Below are positions 1-10,345 of a DNA stretch of 41,899 bases, piece after piece; the stretch's first letter is position 1, and the number at the start of each line of letters is the position of its first letter. Below the pieces are notes generated by a model, which did not search any database, was not told the DNA's origin, and saw only the letters and a program-made list of their open reading frames with translations. Source of the DNA: Scytalidium lignicola (lineage: Eukaryota > Ascomycota > Leotiomycetes); NCBI GenBank assembly GCA_002812745.2, contig NCSJ02000356.1, positions 1-41,899 on the forward strand, read 5' to 3'. Both the position numbers and the translations under genes were made by a program.

Positions 1-940
1 GGAATATTGGCACACCAGGACAACATTCTTGTATTCAAGTTAGGTCCTCCCATCCAATATTTGCATCGATAGACGTGATTACTGGTGGTAGAGCAATCTC
101 CCTTCCCTTCTCGGAGCCAGGCCTTTGTCTTTTGATGACCTCCCGTTTACTTAGCACAGGGAGATCCACAGTAAACAAGATGCCTCTCGGTTTCAGTTTG
201 TGCACACCTTGGAGAAATCTTTTCGTTTCAGCGCGATAGCTGTACATATACAGCTGAAGAAAGAAAGGATATCCTGGTGGAAGTACCTCAACAATTTCTT
301 GAGCTGAATATGAACCTAGGGTAGGAATAACTGGTGGCACACCGAAGACCACGGATGCACGTGCAAGAGCAAGCTCACCATCTGGATGAGATAGCTTGAC
401 TGAAGAGGTTGGCGCAATGAAAAATGGTAGGTCATACATTTGACCGAGGATTTTGACACCCGTATCTACAGTCTTGACCTTTCTCGAAATCTTTGGCCGA
501 AAGAAAATTCGTTGATACCAGTCATAATTGGCTTTGTGCGATATCGAATCCTCAGTTGCTCCCGCGACATAGCCCCATGTCCTATCTACCATGAGCTGTT
601 CAGCCACTGCTTCAAATTGTGAAAGGCTGACTATTGAATCAAGATTTAACGGCAGCGGCCTTGATTCTTGATTTTGAGTCTTGCTATGTGACGAGGTATT
701 CTCTAGCTCTCCAATGCGTTTTTCCGGTCCCAAAAATCTGGCTATTAAACCAGGTCCGTGAATTGCGTTGTAAGCTTCAGTGCCATCCCTTCCGAAATGG
801 TCTTGAATAACTTCTACGCCTCCTGGGTGTTTACTTGCAAATCCCGTCACGTCCCAGACAACCCCATTAACTGCTATCCAGGCATCGCCCTCGGAGCAAT
901 GCCTGCTGACTTCAGTAGCTGAAATCGCCAAGGCGGCCAT
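1..940 (-). pseudogene. Cytochrome b5 / FMN-dependent alpha-hydroxy acid dehydrogenase (flavocytochrome b2-like), partial, with in-frame stop
   Basis: The protein starts MAALAISATEVSRH. An N-terminal cytochrome b5 domain (about residues 7-80) has the haem-ligand signature HPGG (His38) and a second His at 61. A linker leads to an FMN-dependent dehydrogenase domain from about residue 105, with family motifs FFIAPTSSVKLSHPDGE, PTLGS, LQLY and FTVDLPVLSKRE. Enzymes of this architecture, such as L-lactate:cytochrome c oxidoreductase, oxidise 2-hydroxy acids and pass electrons from FMN to haem. The substrate cannot be told here because the catalytic C-terminal half lies outside the window. A TGA at 35-37 (complement) follows GWEDLT, where the family has a conserved Trp. 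The same frame continues to the window edge as IQECCPGVPIF, which is still family-like. So this is a nonsense mutation or sequencing error rather than a natural end. No intron is visible. The start is the first Met of the frame. Family call is confident; loss of function is inferred. Confidence 0.85.
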
Positions 941-1840
941 AGCTTGTTCGTAAATTCCGTCGATTGGGCTTGGAATGGAAAGTAGATTGGATTGGCTGGA
1001 AAAAATAACAGTATTTGCAGCATCTCAAAAGTGAGGTTCGTAATTATTTTGAGGGTCACCGATAATCTCACCGCTTACAGTACCTAAAGTGGGGGTCCGT
1101 TAGAAGGGTCTCGAAATTCCGAACACCAGAAACGATGTCGATTGTAACAAAGGATCCAGTCAAACCAAAAGAACTTTGTACAGGGTTTGTCTATAAGATC
1201 ATCACCAGGTAGGAGTATTAAGGTACTACATAAAGTAGAATTCTCAAATACTAAAGATTCAATTATTTATAAAATATATAATGATACTTTTAAGCAGTTC
1301 CTCCTCGATTCATACGTTTAACTTACGATAAGCAAATATTTTTAAATTAAAGCCCTTAAGTTATTAAGGCCCCGTTTGGATTCAGCTTTTGGGCAAAAGG
1401 CCTTTTCCCTCCTTTTCTTGGCCTTTTAACTAACGTATACAACTAGAGCTAAGTGTAATAGGCTTGGCTGAATGAGGATTAAGCATCTTCATAGAAATTT
1501 GTATAGTTTGCTCAAGTCCTGAAGTAGGATAGTGTATGTTATTGTAAAATCATAACACATGTAACAAAAACACTAATTACAAGTTTTGGCCAGTTGTAAA
1601 TATGAATTTTGAAGCTTCCTAATCGACATAAAACGTCTTTGCTCCTTTGCAGAGTGATAACCAATCATCTTACAGTAAAAACCATCTAGTTTGGACCTTG
1701 GATATGGACATAATGTTGTTAGAAGAACTATTATCACAAAGTCAGATGAGAAAGTATTCTGATCAAGGTTGGAAAAAGGAAGCTTAGAAAGTTGTTCACT
1801 AACAAGTTCAAATAATCTATACTAGTCTAGTTATCATTTT
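941..1840. other. Intergenic: upstream region of the dehydrogenase and entry into AT-rich block
   Basis: No gene recognised. Base composition is near normal up to about 1,200 and then falls steadily. At 1,368-1,386 a GC-rich motif, GGCCCCGTTTGGATTCAGC, follows TTATTAA and resembles the terminus of a cut-and-paste DNA transposon. It is followed by the palindromic AAAAGGCCTTTT-like stretch. No matching inverted copy was found nearby. Confidence 0.5.
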
Positions 1841-4079
1841 AGTCAAGTAAGTAAAGAATAAAGAGATAACTTACTGTTTAAAATAAAAGGAATTTGTATT
1901 CTTAGAAGAATACTTTGGTTTTAAGTTTGAGAATAAACATTTTATTACTTTTAATAATATATAAGACAACTTAATCAAGGTAATTCCATTTAAACAATTT
2001 AAGAGCCTTTCTAACTTAAATAATAATAATAGACAAGGCTAAAAGTATAATAGTTTTGATATAATACTCTTTAGAATGTCAATTGTCTTCATGAATTATA
2101 TAATAAAATATTAACAACTAACAAATATACTTTTATTATAACAAGTTAATTTAACGTTAATAATATTGATTCTTAAGATTTATCAAAAAGTAACTTTTCC
2201 ATGTTTGCTTAACAACCTTCTATAATGTTTGTTAATAGCAAAAAGAAGGATATTAGCTAAGATAAACATAATTCAAGTTAGAAAAGAACTTAAGGTAATA
2301 GTTTTAGTTTTGATAATATACTAAGTATGCTAAATCAACAAGTAAATTCTTAAATGAATAAAGTTAATACTAAAACAAAAGTTATATTAGCTTTTCAAAG
2401 GCAATATAAGGAGAGAATATCAATTATGAATAAGGTAATTTGTATTAAATTGTTTTTCAATGATTATAATGTTGTGTTAGCCTTTTTACTTATTAAAGAT
2501 TAATTAATATATAATATCTAGTTAGAAAATAAAGCTTATATTATTAGAGAACTATATAGTGAAATAAAGAGTAAAGATAAAGATGATAGTATAATAGATC
2601 ATGAAAATTCAATATAAGTTAATGATTAAGGCTTAAATATAAGGTTTATAAATATGATTACTAGTAAAATCATAAATTATATTGTAATATTTCTTAATAT
2701 TATAATTACATAACATTTACAATCTTATCTTATAACTTTTTTNATCTTTAAACTTGTTTAAATTACATATTTAATTATAACTTTCTTATTGTTAACTTTT
2801 AATTCAAGGTTATAATCTGTAATATCTTCGAAATTATTAATTTCTTCTTTTATATAAATGAAGTTGTACAAAGCTATATATATTAATATTATTTAACTTT
2901 GTATTTTCAAGGAATACTTAGTTAATAAGTTTAAGATCTTGAATTAATATTTCAGAATACTAAATACATATTTGATTATATTTTTCAAACTTGAATAATA
3001 TAAGTTAAACAATTCTTTTATGTTCTTTAGCTTTTGATTAGTATTATAAGACTCTTGACAACATAGTCATATAAGGTTAGTCTAATTACTCTTATTAAGT
3101 TTATATAAAAGTAAACTGTTTGTAATTATAGTAAACAAGTATATATATTAGAATTATAACTTAAGTTGAACATAAGGTTCTTAACTAAAGTTTAAGAAGT
3201 GTGTTCTTATATAAAGAATTATTATTCCCCTTATATAGACTAGTATAAACCTATATAATTATATATCCTTATATACTTTTATATATTAAGACATTATCAT
3301 ATAACTAAATACTTATTTGATTATTAATATCTCCATAAGTTGTTTATTCAGTCTTATTAGGTTATAATAATAAGATTTATAACATTATCCCCTTTTTATC
3401 TTAATGTTACCTTAACACTTAACTAATAACATTAAATAATCTTCATTGTTCTTTAACTATACTTTCTATTTATCATGTTATACAAATACTAAACTTACTT
3501 TTATAAAGTAGAAAAGATAAAAACAATAAGTTTTAAAATGTTATTCTCTTATTATTATTATAAAAAGAATAAAAAAATCTTATTAATGTTTTCTTAATTC
3601 TTTAAAGTACTCTGAATACACTTGTTATAATGATTATTATAAGCTTCTTAAGTTGTCCTTTAAAGAAATAGATTATTATCTCCAAAAAGAGTAATACTTA
3701 AAATAAGAAAAAGAAGAAGCCTTTGTAAAAGTCTTAAGACTTTGCAAACTTTGTTAATATATAAAAAATAATATTAAACTCATGATTTCCAAAGACATTT
3801 TTATTATAGAAGAATTAGAAGAAATTAAGAAGAAGGAAAGGCTAAAAAAGAAAAGGCTTAACTTTTTAACCTTTATTAAAAGCTTATTATATCCTCTTAA
3901 TAGAAGTAAGCAATATTCTTTGGTTAATTCCTTTATGTTGAGTATTAACATTATTAATCCTTTACTTGTCTTATTAACTTAATTAATTCTTCTTTGGAAA
4001 AAATTATGAATTAGAATAATTAAACCTTAACATTATGTTAATACTAAAGCTTAATTCATTACTAATAGTAAAGTTGTAC
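1841..4079. other. RIP-type AT-rich DNA, no recognisable gene
   Basis: Almost only A and T, with stop codons in all frames. The two overlapping short open frames on opposite strands near 3,754-3,982 are low-complexity Lys/Ile/Leu peptides with no family resemblance and are not called genes. This is probably the remains of one or more transposons too mutated to name by eye. Confidence 0.5.
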
Positions 4080-5420
4080 TTAGCATGTCGAATGTACTTA
4101 ATTGTGATATTACAGGTAAGACATAAGTATAACATAGTTATAAGATGTAATGATAGTATTACAAGCCTTAACTATTAACAAAAGAATTAACAACACTAGA
4201 GTTATAAAGATAAGGAATACAACTAAAGAAGGGTAATAAAACAAGAGTCAAACAATAACAAACATAAAGATTTATTACAATTCAACTAGCTAGTTAAGAA
4301 GAAAAACACATATAAAGTACTCTAGTTAGTAAAAAAAAANTTTATATCTTAAATTCAAACATAAAGCAATTGTAAAGTAATCTAGTAATAACAACAATAC
4401 ATTAATTACTTGTAAAAACTTAAAAGAAATACTCATAAAAGTTATTCAACCTCAAGAGTATACATAAGCTTAGATAACAACTTTCTTAACAATAATAATA
4501 CAGTTTAACAACAAGTACACAAAAAAATATAACAAAGGACTTGTAGACTACTAGTAAAAAAAAGACTACAAAATCATTATATACACTTCAAGTATATTAT
4601 TAGAGCTTAAGAACTATAACTTACAAAACATAATAACAACAATTAATACAACTACATTCTTATAAGGTAGTATATGTATAATAAGGCAGTTACTCAACAA
4701 CATAATAATAATCTTTAAAGATGACTAAAAAGAATAATATTTGCTTAACATATAATAAGTTCAAAAGGTATTTAGAGAAGAAGTGTAAATTGTTAATAAT
4801 AAAGTTATTATATACATTAAAGGTATATTCAATTACTTGTTAACTGAATATAACAAAGCCTTAATTAAAGAAGTATTAGAAAAAGAGAATAAAATAATAA
4901 TACTTTAAGTTAAAACTTGTTAAGCTTATAAAGAAGGCTAATAACAGAAAGGTTACTTATATATTAAACTAACAATTATAAAAGATGTATATAGACTTAT
5001 AAACTAAGGTTTATATTAAGAGGGTCAAGTATTCTATTATAAGTTATTTAAGAACAAGTTATAACTAAAGTAATGTTTCAAATACTAAGCTTGAAGACAT
5101 TATATATAGTATTACAAGATAAAGAAGTAATGTGCTTATTGTACAAGAATAGTATATGAAGAAGAAGAAGAAGAATATCTAACAAATCTAAGAGAAATTA
5201 TACTTAAGTATTATAATTATAACAAGGAATATACAACATTTGATTAAAGTTATCCAATAGTAAAAGAATATTAAGATTAAATTAAAAAAGTATATAAAAA
5301 CAAANGTAATAAAACTGGTTAGACTAAATAATATAATCTATATTACAACTTAACTTAATATAATTAAATTAGTAGAAAACAATAAAGAAGAAGAATAACA
5401 AATAACATTTAAAAGGAAAA
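4080..5420 (+). pseudogene. LINE ORF1 (gag-like) relic with CCHC zinc knuckles
   Basis: Nucleic-acid-binding protein of the LINE, here non-functional. From 5,074 the frame reads CFKYQA, then a stop, then RHY, followed by CAYCTRIVYEEEEEEY. These are the positions of two to three CCHC knuckles, with several Cys codons changed to Tyr (TGT/TGC to TAT/TAC) as expected from G-to-A RIP. Upstream sequence is basic and Gln/Lys-rich but not alignable by eye, so the start is approximate. No intact frame remains. Confidence 0.6.
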
Positions 5421-8400
5421 AACTCAAAACTTAAGTAAATTTATAAGGTAAACTTATAAATCTAAATATTGTAAGAAGAACAAATAAAAAATACTTTAAA
5501 TAAAATTTTCAAGTTAACATAATAATTCTATATCTAATTAACTACTACTTAGCTTATTGTCAAGCTTTATAGCCAATTAAAGCAATGAAGATCTAGTAAA
5601 CTAACAGCAACAGACTAATTAACAAAGTAATATAATAATAAACACAATTATAATACAATTATAATTATAATCTTATATTAAAACTAAAATAGAAGATATG
5701 AATACATAATAAAAGTATTAGAAGATAATAATAAGTATAATGTATTAGTAGTTTAAGAATTATAAATAAATAAATAAACTAAAGATATATACTATTTAAA
5801 TAATAAGAATTACCAAAGAATATAAGGTAATAAGAGAGTAATTATATACATATATAAATATTATGAATTAATTGTATAATTGTANTAAAGTAGAAGAGGA
5901 CTAAGTAAAAGTAGTATTTATAACTGAAAACATAATAGTTTACTTAATATACTTAGTTGAATACATAACCTTAAATTAATATATACTTATCNATAATCTT
6001 NTTATAANAGAANTAGAAANTCATNTAATATTAACAAGTAATTTTAATNAACATNANTTAATATAAGATAAAGAAAAAAGAATAAGTNATGAAGTTAATG
6101 AATTGTTAATANTANTANAANAATNAANGNTTAAGCTTGTTATATCTTAAGGAGAANTTATATAAAGACAAGATAGTAATAAGGACTTAACNATTAANTA
6201 TACTTAACATATAANAAACCTNTGAATNTAGTATATAAGAGTTNAANACTAGACTAGCTTAGACTATNCCTTANAACTTATCAAAATCAAACTTAAAGTA
6301 GGTAAACAGTAAATNTATAATANANAACNAAGTTATAATTNAAGATTAATAAANTATGAAAAAGTTNAAAGNAANAATANNTAACTTATTACTCNTNTTA
6401 ANNTATATATNTANTAAGNAGTANTTANACAAAGTAGTTNATATACTAANAAAACAATTAATTAATATTNNAAATAAGACAATACTTAGAAGGAAGTTAT
6501 TAATTGGTTACTTAACATTATAGTAGAATTATACAATTAAGAAAGTAACTAAAGTTGTTCAGAAAGCAAAATGCTAATGACATATAAATAAATCTTTACA
6601 AAATTACTAGAACTTAGATCAAGCTCTTAAAGAACAAAAGGAAAGAATTACTTAAGCTTAAACAAAAAGTTAATAACAAGTAATAACAATAATAACAAAG
6701 AATATTTACAAGTTGTAAATACTTGAATAATAAGTATAAACATATAATTATATACTTGTTAACCTGTTAAAAATCTTAAAGTTATATAATAACAACTCAG
6801 AAAGACTATTAGTATATATATATAATGAGAAAGTAATAATACTCATAGTTAAGTTTTTCTTAGAAGTATAAGTAGATTATATCAGATTATAAAATATAAA
6901 TTAAATAAGAGTGATTAAGATAAATAAAGGTTATAACAAAGTAATTATTATATAAGTACTTTATAAGGTTAAAGTATAAAAAGTGCTAAGGCTAGACTGA
7001 TTAACTAATAGGTTTTTATAAGCTTATAATTAGTTATTATGATGAATTTTAGTAGTCTTAATTAAAATAAGCTTTAGACTAGAACACNTTTTTTTATAGT
7101 TATTGTATAATGAATATAATAGTATTATAAAAACTAAATAAGATAATAGAACAATTATAACAGGCTAAAGGATAGTAGTTAATTATACTATTTAGTTATA
7201 TAACAAAAGTATTCAAAGTTATAATAATTACTTATATTATAAAAGCAACAAAGAAGTAAAGACTACTCTTAGAAAGATAGATAAGAAATAAACATAATAG
7301 ATTTATAGAATTAACAATAAGAACAATAACAAATATTATTTATATAATATAAAGTTAAAGTACTATTATATTATTGTTATAACTTAATCTTAAAAAAGCA
7401 TTTAACATAATAGATTATAAATGATTACAACATATACTTTAAGAGAAAGGCTTCTTATAATAATTAATAAGCTAGATTAACAATTACTTAACAGATAAGA
7501 TTACTTGTTTATCCTTCAATAATAAAATAACTTAATTAATCTTAATAAAGNTANGANTCTTACAAGGTTCTCTGCTTTTACTAATACTGTTTATGTTATA
7601 TATCTTTACTTTATACAATGAATTAAGAAAGATAAAAGGTTTAACTGTAATTAGTTTTGTAAATAATATAAACCTTCTTAATTGTATATACACTATAAAG
7701 AGTTGTTATAAGATACTAAAAACAAGTTGAAAAATATGCAAAAGATAAGTAGTATACAAAGATATGTAATTCAAAATAAGTAAAAGCAAGCTAATATACT
7801 TTATATACACTTATACAATAAGGAAGGAGTTAATATGCCTTGGTAACAAAGAATTAAAGCTTAAAGAATTAGCTTGTTTTCTAAGGATTTAACTTGACTA
7901 GTAACTTAACTTTAAAGTTCATATAAAGGTGATTAAGNAAAAAGTTAACTATACAAACATTTATATTAACAAGACTAGTAGTGAAAACATAAGGATATAA
8001 CTTCATAAGAACAAGACAAATCTATATAACAGTTATATAAAGTGTAATTGTATATAATGTCATTATATATCATCAACTTACAAAATCCAATGACAATCCA
8101 AAGGGAATTAACCATTACTTACTTACAATATAATTATAATGTTTTTGTATAATAGTAAGAGCTTATAAAGACACTTTAATTCAAAGCTTAAAAATAAAGA
8201 CATTTTACTTACTATTAGACTTATACTTGAACAAAAGAGTAATAATATTCGAGGATTACTTTAATTATATAAGCTTGAAGTAAGTAATTCACTGAATAAA
8301 CAATAAAGCAACAAGACTCTTGAAGAAAAGAAGAAGATATAAGTAGTAAATGNAAAAAGCAGCTACTTAAAGAAAGCAATGAATATAAGGTAATATGATT

Positions 8401-8965
8401 ATAATGATGAAGGGGTTACTAAGTAACATTAAAGGCAATTAATATAATTATAACAAGAGATTAGAAGGCAAGATGGACTTAGAGCTTTGAAGTTGTTAAG
8501 CTAGTTAAGCTATATAATTATACAGAAGTTGTAAACTTTCCTACTTTTGACAAAAAGCATTACTCTTACATAGTAAGCTGGACAAAGTAGTTAGCTTATT
8601 AATTATATAAATTTGTACTAGTAAAATTAGACTACAAGTGTATTTGTTTAGATGTTATGTACTTAACATAAATATATTATTATACAATTATAAACTTATA
8701 GAAGAAATAACTTACTATTTAATCATTGATTATTTAAACTTAAAACAAATGAGAAAGAGCCTTAAAATAAGGGTTTACATAGCAAAAGACTTAAAAGAGA
8801 TACTAGGAAGTTGTTAAGGATGTAAACAGACTACTAGTTAAGTGTTAATTATAAGAAGGTTACAAGAGTACAAATTAGCAGTACAACTAAAGATCCAAGA
8901 GCAGAACAAGACAATAGCAAAACAGCAATGTCTTAAAGAACTAAGCTACTAATTATTAACTTAAT
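5421..8965 (+). pseudogene. LINE ORF2 relic: reverse transcriptase and C-terminal Cys/His region
   Basis: Reverse-transcriptase block at 7,563-7,680 reads QGSLLLLILFMLYIFTLYNE then RKIKGLTVISFVNNINLL, matching the LINE pattern PQGSPLSPILF ... GF(A)DD. The catalytic Asp-Asp pair has become Asn-Asn (GAT to AAT twice), so the enzyme would be dead. Downstream (about 7,850-8,300) are peptides of the ORF2 region after the RT. At 8,570-8,900 the frame gives the C-terminal motif in which family members have LRAFLFRR and a Cys/His cluster, here IRLQVYLFRC followed by YHLIIDC-like sequence. An endonuclease should lie at about 5.5-6.9 kb but cannot be recognised; 5,885-6,470 is full of ambiguous bases. 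Several frameshifts and stops. Confidence 0.75.
5885..6470. other. Cluster of ambiguous bases (N) inside the LINE
   Basis: Dozens of single N calls are scattered over roughly 600 bp, against isolated Ns elsewhere that sit almost always at the end of A or T homopolymers. This suggests a low-confidence or collapsed repeat consensus here and homopolymer-length uncertainty elsewhere. Frame and stop-codon calls near Ns should be treated with care. Confidence 0.8.
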
Positions 8966-9168
8966 AATACAGTGAAACTCTCCTCAACTAAGCTAGTAAG
9001 CTAAGTACCAGACAAGAGGATAGTAGAGACAAGGTAAGGCAATTACACCCAAGTAGATAAAGAGCAACATAGAGGTTTTCACCTGGCTAAGGAGCTGGCA
9101 TGGTTTCCTGTATGACAGTGTAGTTATCCTGCATACCTTTAGGGTAGCCTTATAGCTTACGGTATAAG

Positions 9169-9185
9169 AATAATAATAATAATAT
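9169..9185 (+). repeat. TAA simple-repeat tail of the LINE
   Basis: AATAATAATAATAATAT-type repeat directly after a GC-richer segment ending in TTACGGTATAAG. Simple-repeat tails mark the 3' end of many fungal LINEs. Here it coincides with the point where the opposite-strand integrase relic stops. Confidence 0.55.
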
Positions 9186-9189
9186 ATGT

Positions 9190-10191
9190 GTTATAATCTT
9201 TGAATAATAATTCAACAAGTATATAATTAATTGTTAAGTATTTTTAAATGTTAATTATTAGAGTAATCTTTACTAATCCATTAATCTATTCAATTAAACT
9301 ATTATTTATTTTCTAAGCTTTGATTTTAACTTTAACTACTCTATTTACTTATTCAACAAGACCTTGAGTTTGAGGTATTTTAAGCNTTTTTATTGATTAT
9401 TCGAATATTATATTTGTGTAATATAATAAGAAAGGTATTTTTGAACTCTTTGTTGTTATTACATTAAATTATTTTAAGAGGTNAAAAAAGCTATGATAAA
9501 TTAAGTAAATACTTATATAATTAAAATTGATTCTTTACTTTTAAGTAGATATAATTATGAATATTTGGTAAAATAGTCTTTGATATATAATATCCACTTG
9601 TATTAGCTAGATGGTTTATACCTTATATCAATCAAATCCACTTGAATATGTTCTTAAGCTCTCTTAGAAACAATAGGTTCAAGAAGAGCTTTAATAATAA
9701 ATAACTTGTTCAGAGAACAGTTTTTATATCTTTTGAGTACTTATTCAACCTTATTATGTTTAATTCTATAGTAATTTTGCTTAATTACTAATTATACTTT
9801 ATCTTGTCTTGTATGAAGGAGTTTGATATGTTCTTGTGTAATAATATCAAATACCTTATTATCTTGTATAGTATATCTTGGTTCTGGATGGTATAAATCA
9901 AGTAATTGATATAATTGATGGTTCTTGAGCTTAAATTAAGTAAGTGCTCTGTGTTTTAGGTTGGTATTTGCTTGATTCTCTGGTTTAAGGTTTGAGTTGT
10001 CTAAAAAGACATGTATTCTTTGTTAGTATTCTAGGTTAATTCATTTCTTATTAGTATAACCTTTGTTATATATATATTCTTAAAAGGCAAAGTATATATC
10101 ATTAGGAAAAGGGTTAATTGATTCAATTAAAGTTATATTGAATGGAGAATAATTTAATTAAAGGTTGTAAAGTAAAAGAAATCTATTACAT
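9190..10191 (-). pseudogene. DDE integrase relic with HHCC zinc finger (KRBA2/GIN-like integrase)
   Basis: Reading the minus strand, an N-terminal region (LDNSNLKPENQANTNLKHRA) leads to a zinc-binding HHCC module, QEHIKLLHTRQDK then KRYKNCSLNK, with the first Cys of the CxxC changed to Tyr. The rve/DDE core follows: IQVDLIDIRYKP (first Asp), the YKWIL..KDYFTKYS strand, CNNNKEF-type peptide where the second Asp has become Asn, and PQTQGLVE (catalytic Glu) ending near YILVELLFKDYN at 9,190. Such integrases are carried by retrotransposons and by Ginger-type DNA transposons and act in the nucleus on element ends. Stops replace Gln and Trp codons as in RIP. The protein ends where the LINE tail begins, so its C-terminus was probably displaced by LINE insertion. 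Which element class it belonged to is unresolved. Confidence 0.7.
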
Positions 10192-10232
10192 TTAAAGTTA
10201 TACTGTTATTGTAGGGTAAAAAGTTGAAGTGG

Positions 10233-10345
10233 TTAGTGTATAGGCTAGACCATATACTAACTGTAATATTAGTGTATAGGCTAGACTGTTGGCTAACTGG
10301 CTAGTCAGTTGGCTAACGGGCGGAGTTGGTGTATAGGCTGGAATA
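10233..10345. repeat. Short direct repeats upstream of the integrase relic (possible element terminus)
   Basis: TTAGTGTATAGGCTAGAC occurs at 10,233-10,250 and 10,269-10,286, with a variant TTGGTGTATAGGCTGG at 10,326-10,341. Between them GTTGGCTAAC occurs twice. The segment is GC-richer than everything around it. Arrays like this are common as subterminal repeats or promoters of transposons, and it lies just 5' of the integrase relic on its strand. Confidence 0.6.

Larger units (their letters stand above)
4080..9185 (+). mobile_element. Degenerate non-LTR retrotransposon (LINE, Tad1-like)
   Basis: In order on the plus strand there are CCHC zinc knuckles of an ORF1/gag protein (5,074-5,290), a reverse transcriptase (about 7,000-7,900) and a Cys/His-rich ORF2 C-terminus (about 8,520-8,965). 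A less mutated, GC-richer 3' untranslated tail (8,965-9,165) ends in a short TAA repeat (9,169-9,185). This order and the simple-repeat tail are typical of fungal Tad1/I-type LINEs. Many Gln and Trp codons are stops and the reading frame slips several times, as in RIP-inactivated copies. The 5' end is not sharp; 4,080 is an approximate limit where zinc-knuckle-frame peptide becomes plausible. The element abuts an oppositely oriented integrase relic exactly at its tail. Confidence 0.75.

Noticed and set aside
1368..1386. hAT/Harbinger-type terminal repeat GGCCCCGTTTGGATTCAGC
   Set aside because: No reverse-complement partner or target duplication found in the window, so no element is called.
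3754..3982. Overlapping open frames on both strands of about 65 codons
   Set aside because: Low-complexity Lys/Leu/Ile peptides in extreme AT-rich DNA; no motif, no splice or homology support.
10233..10345. CRISPR-like direct repeats
   Set aside because: Only three imperfect copies with unequal spacing in a eukaryotic transposon context.
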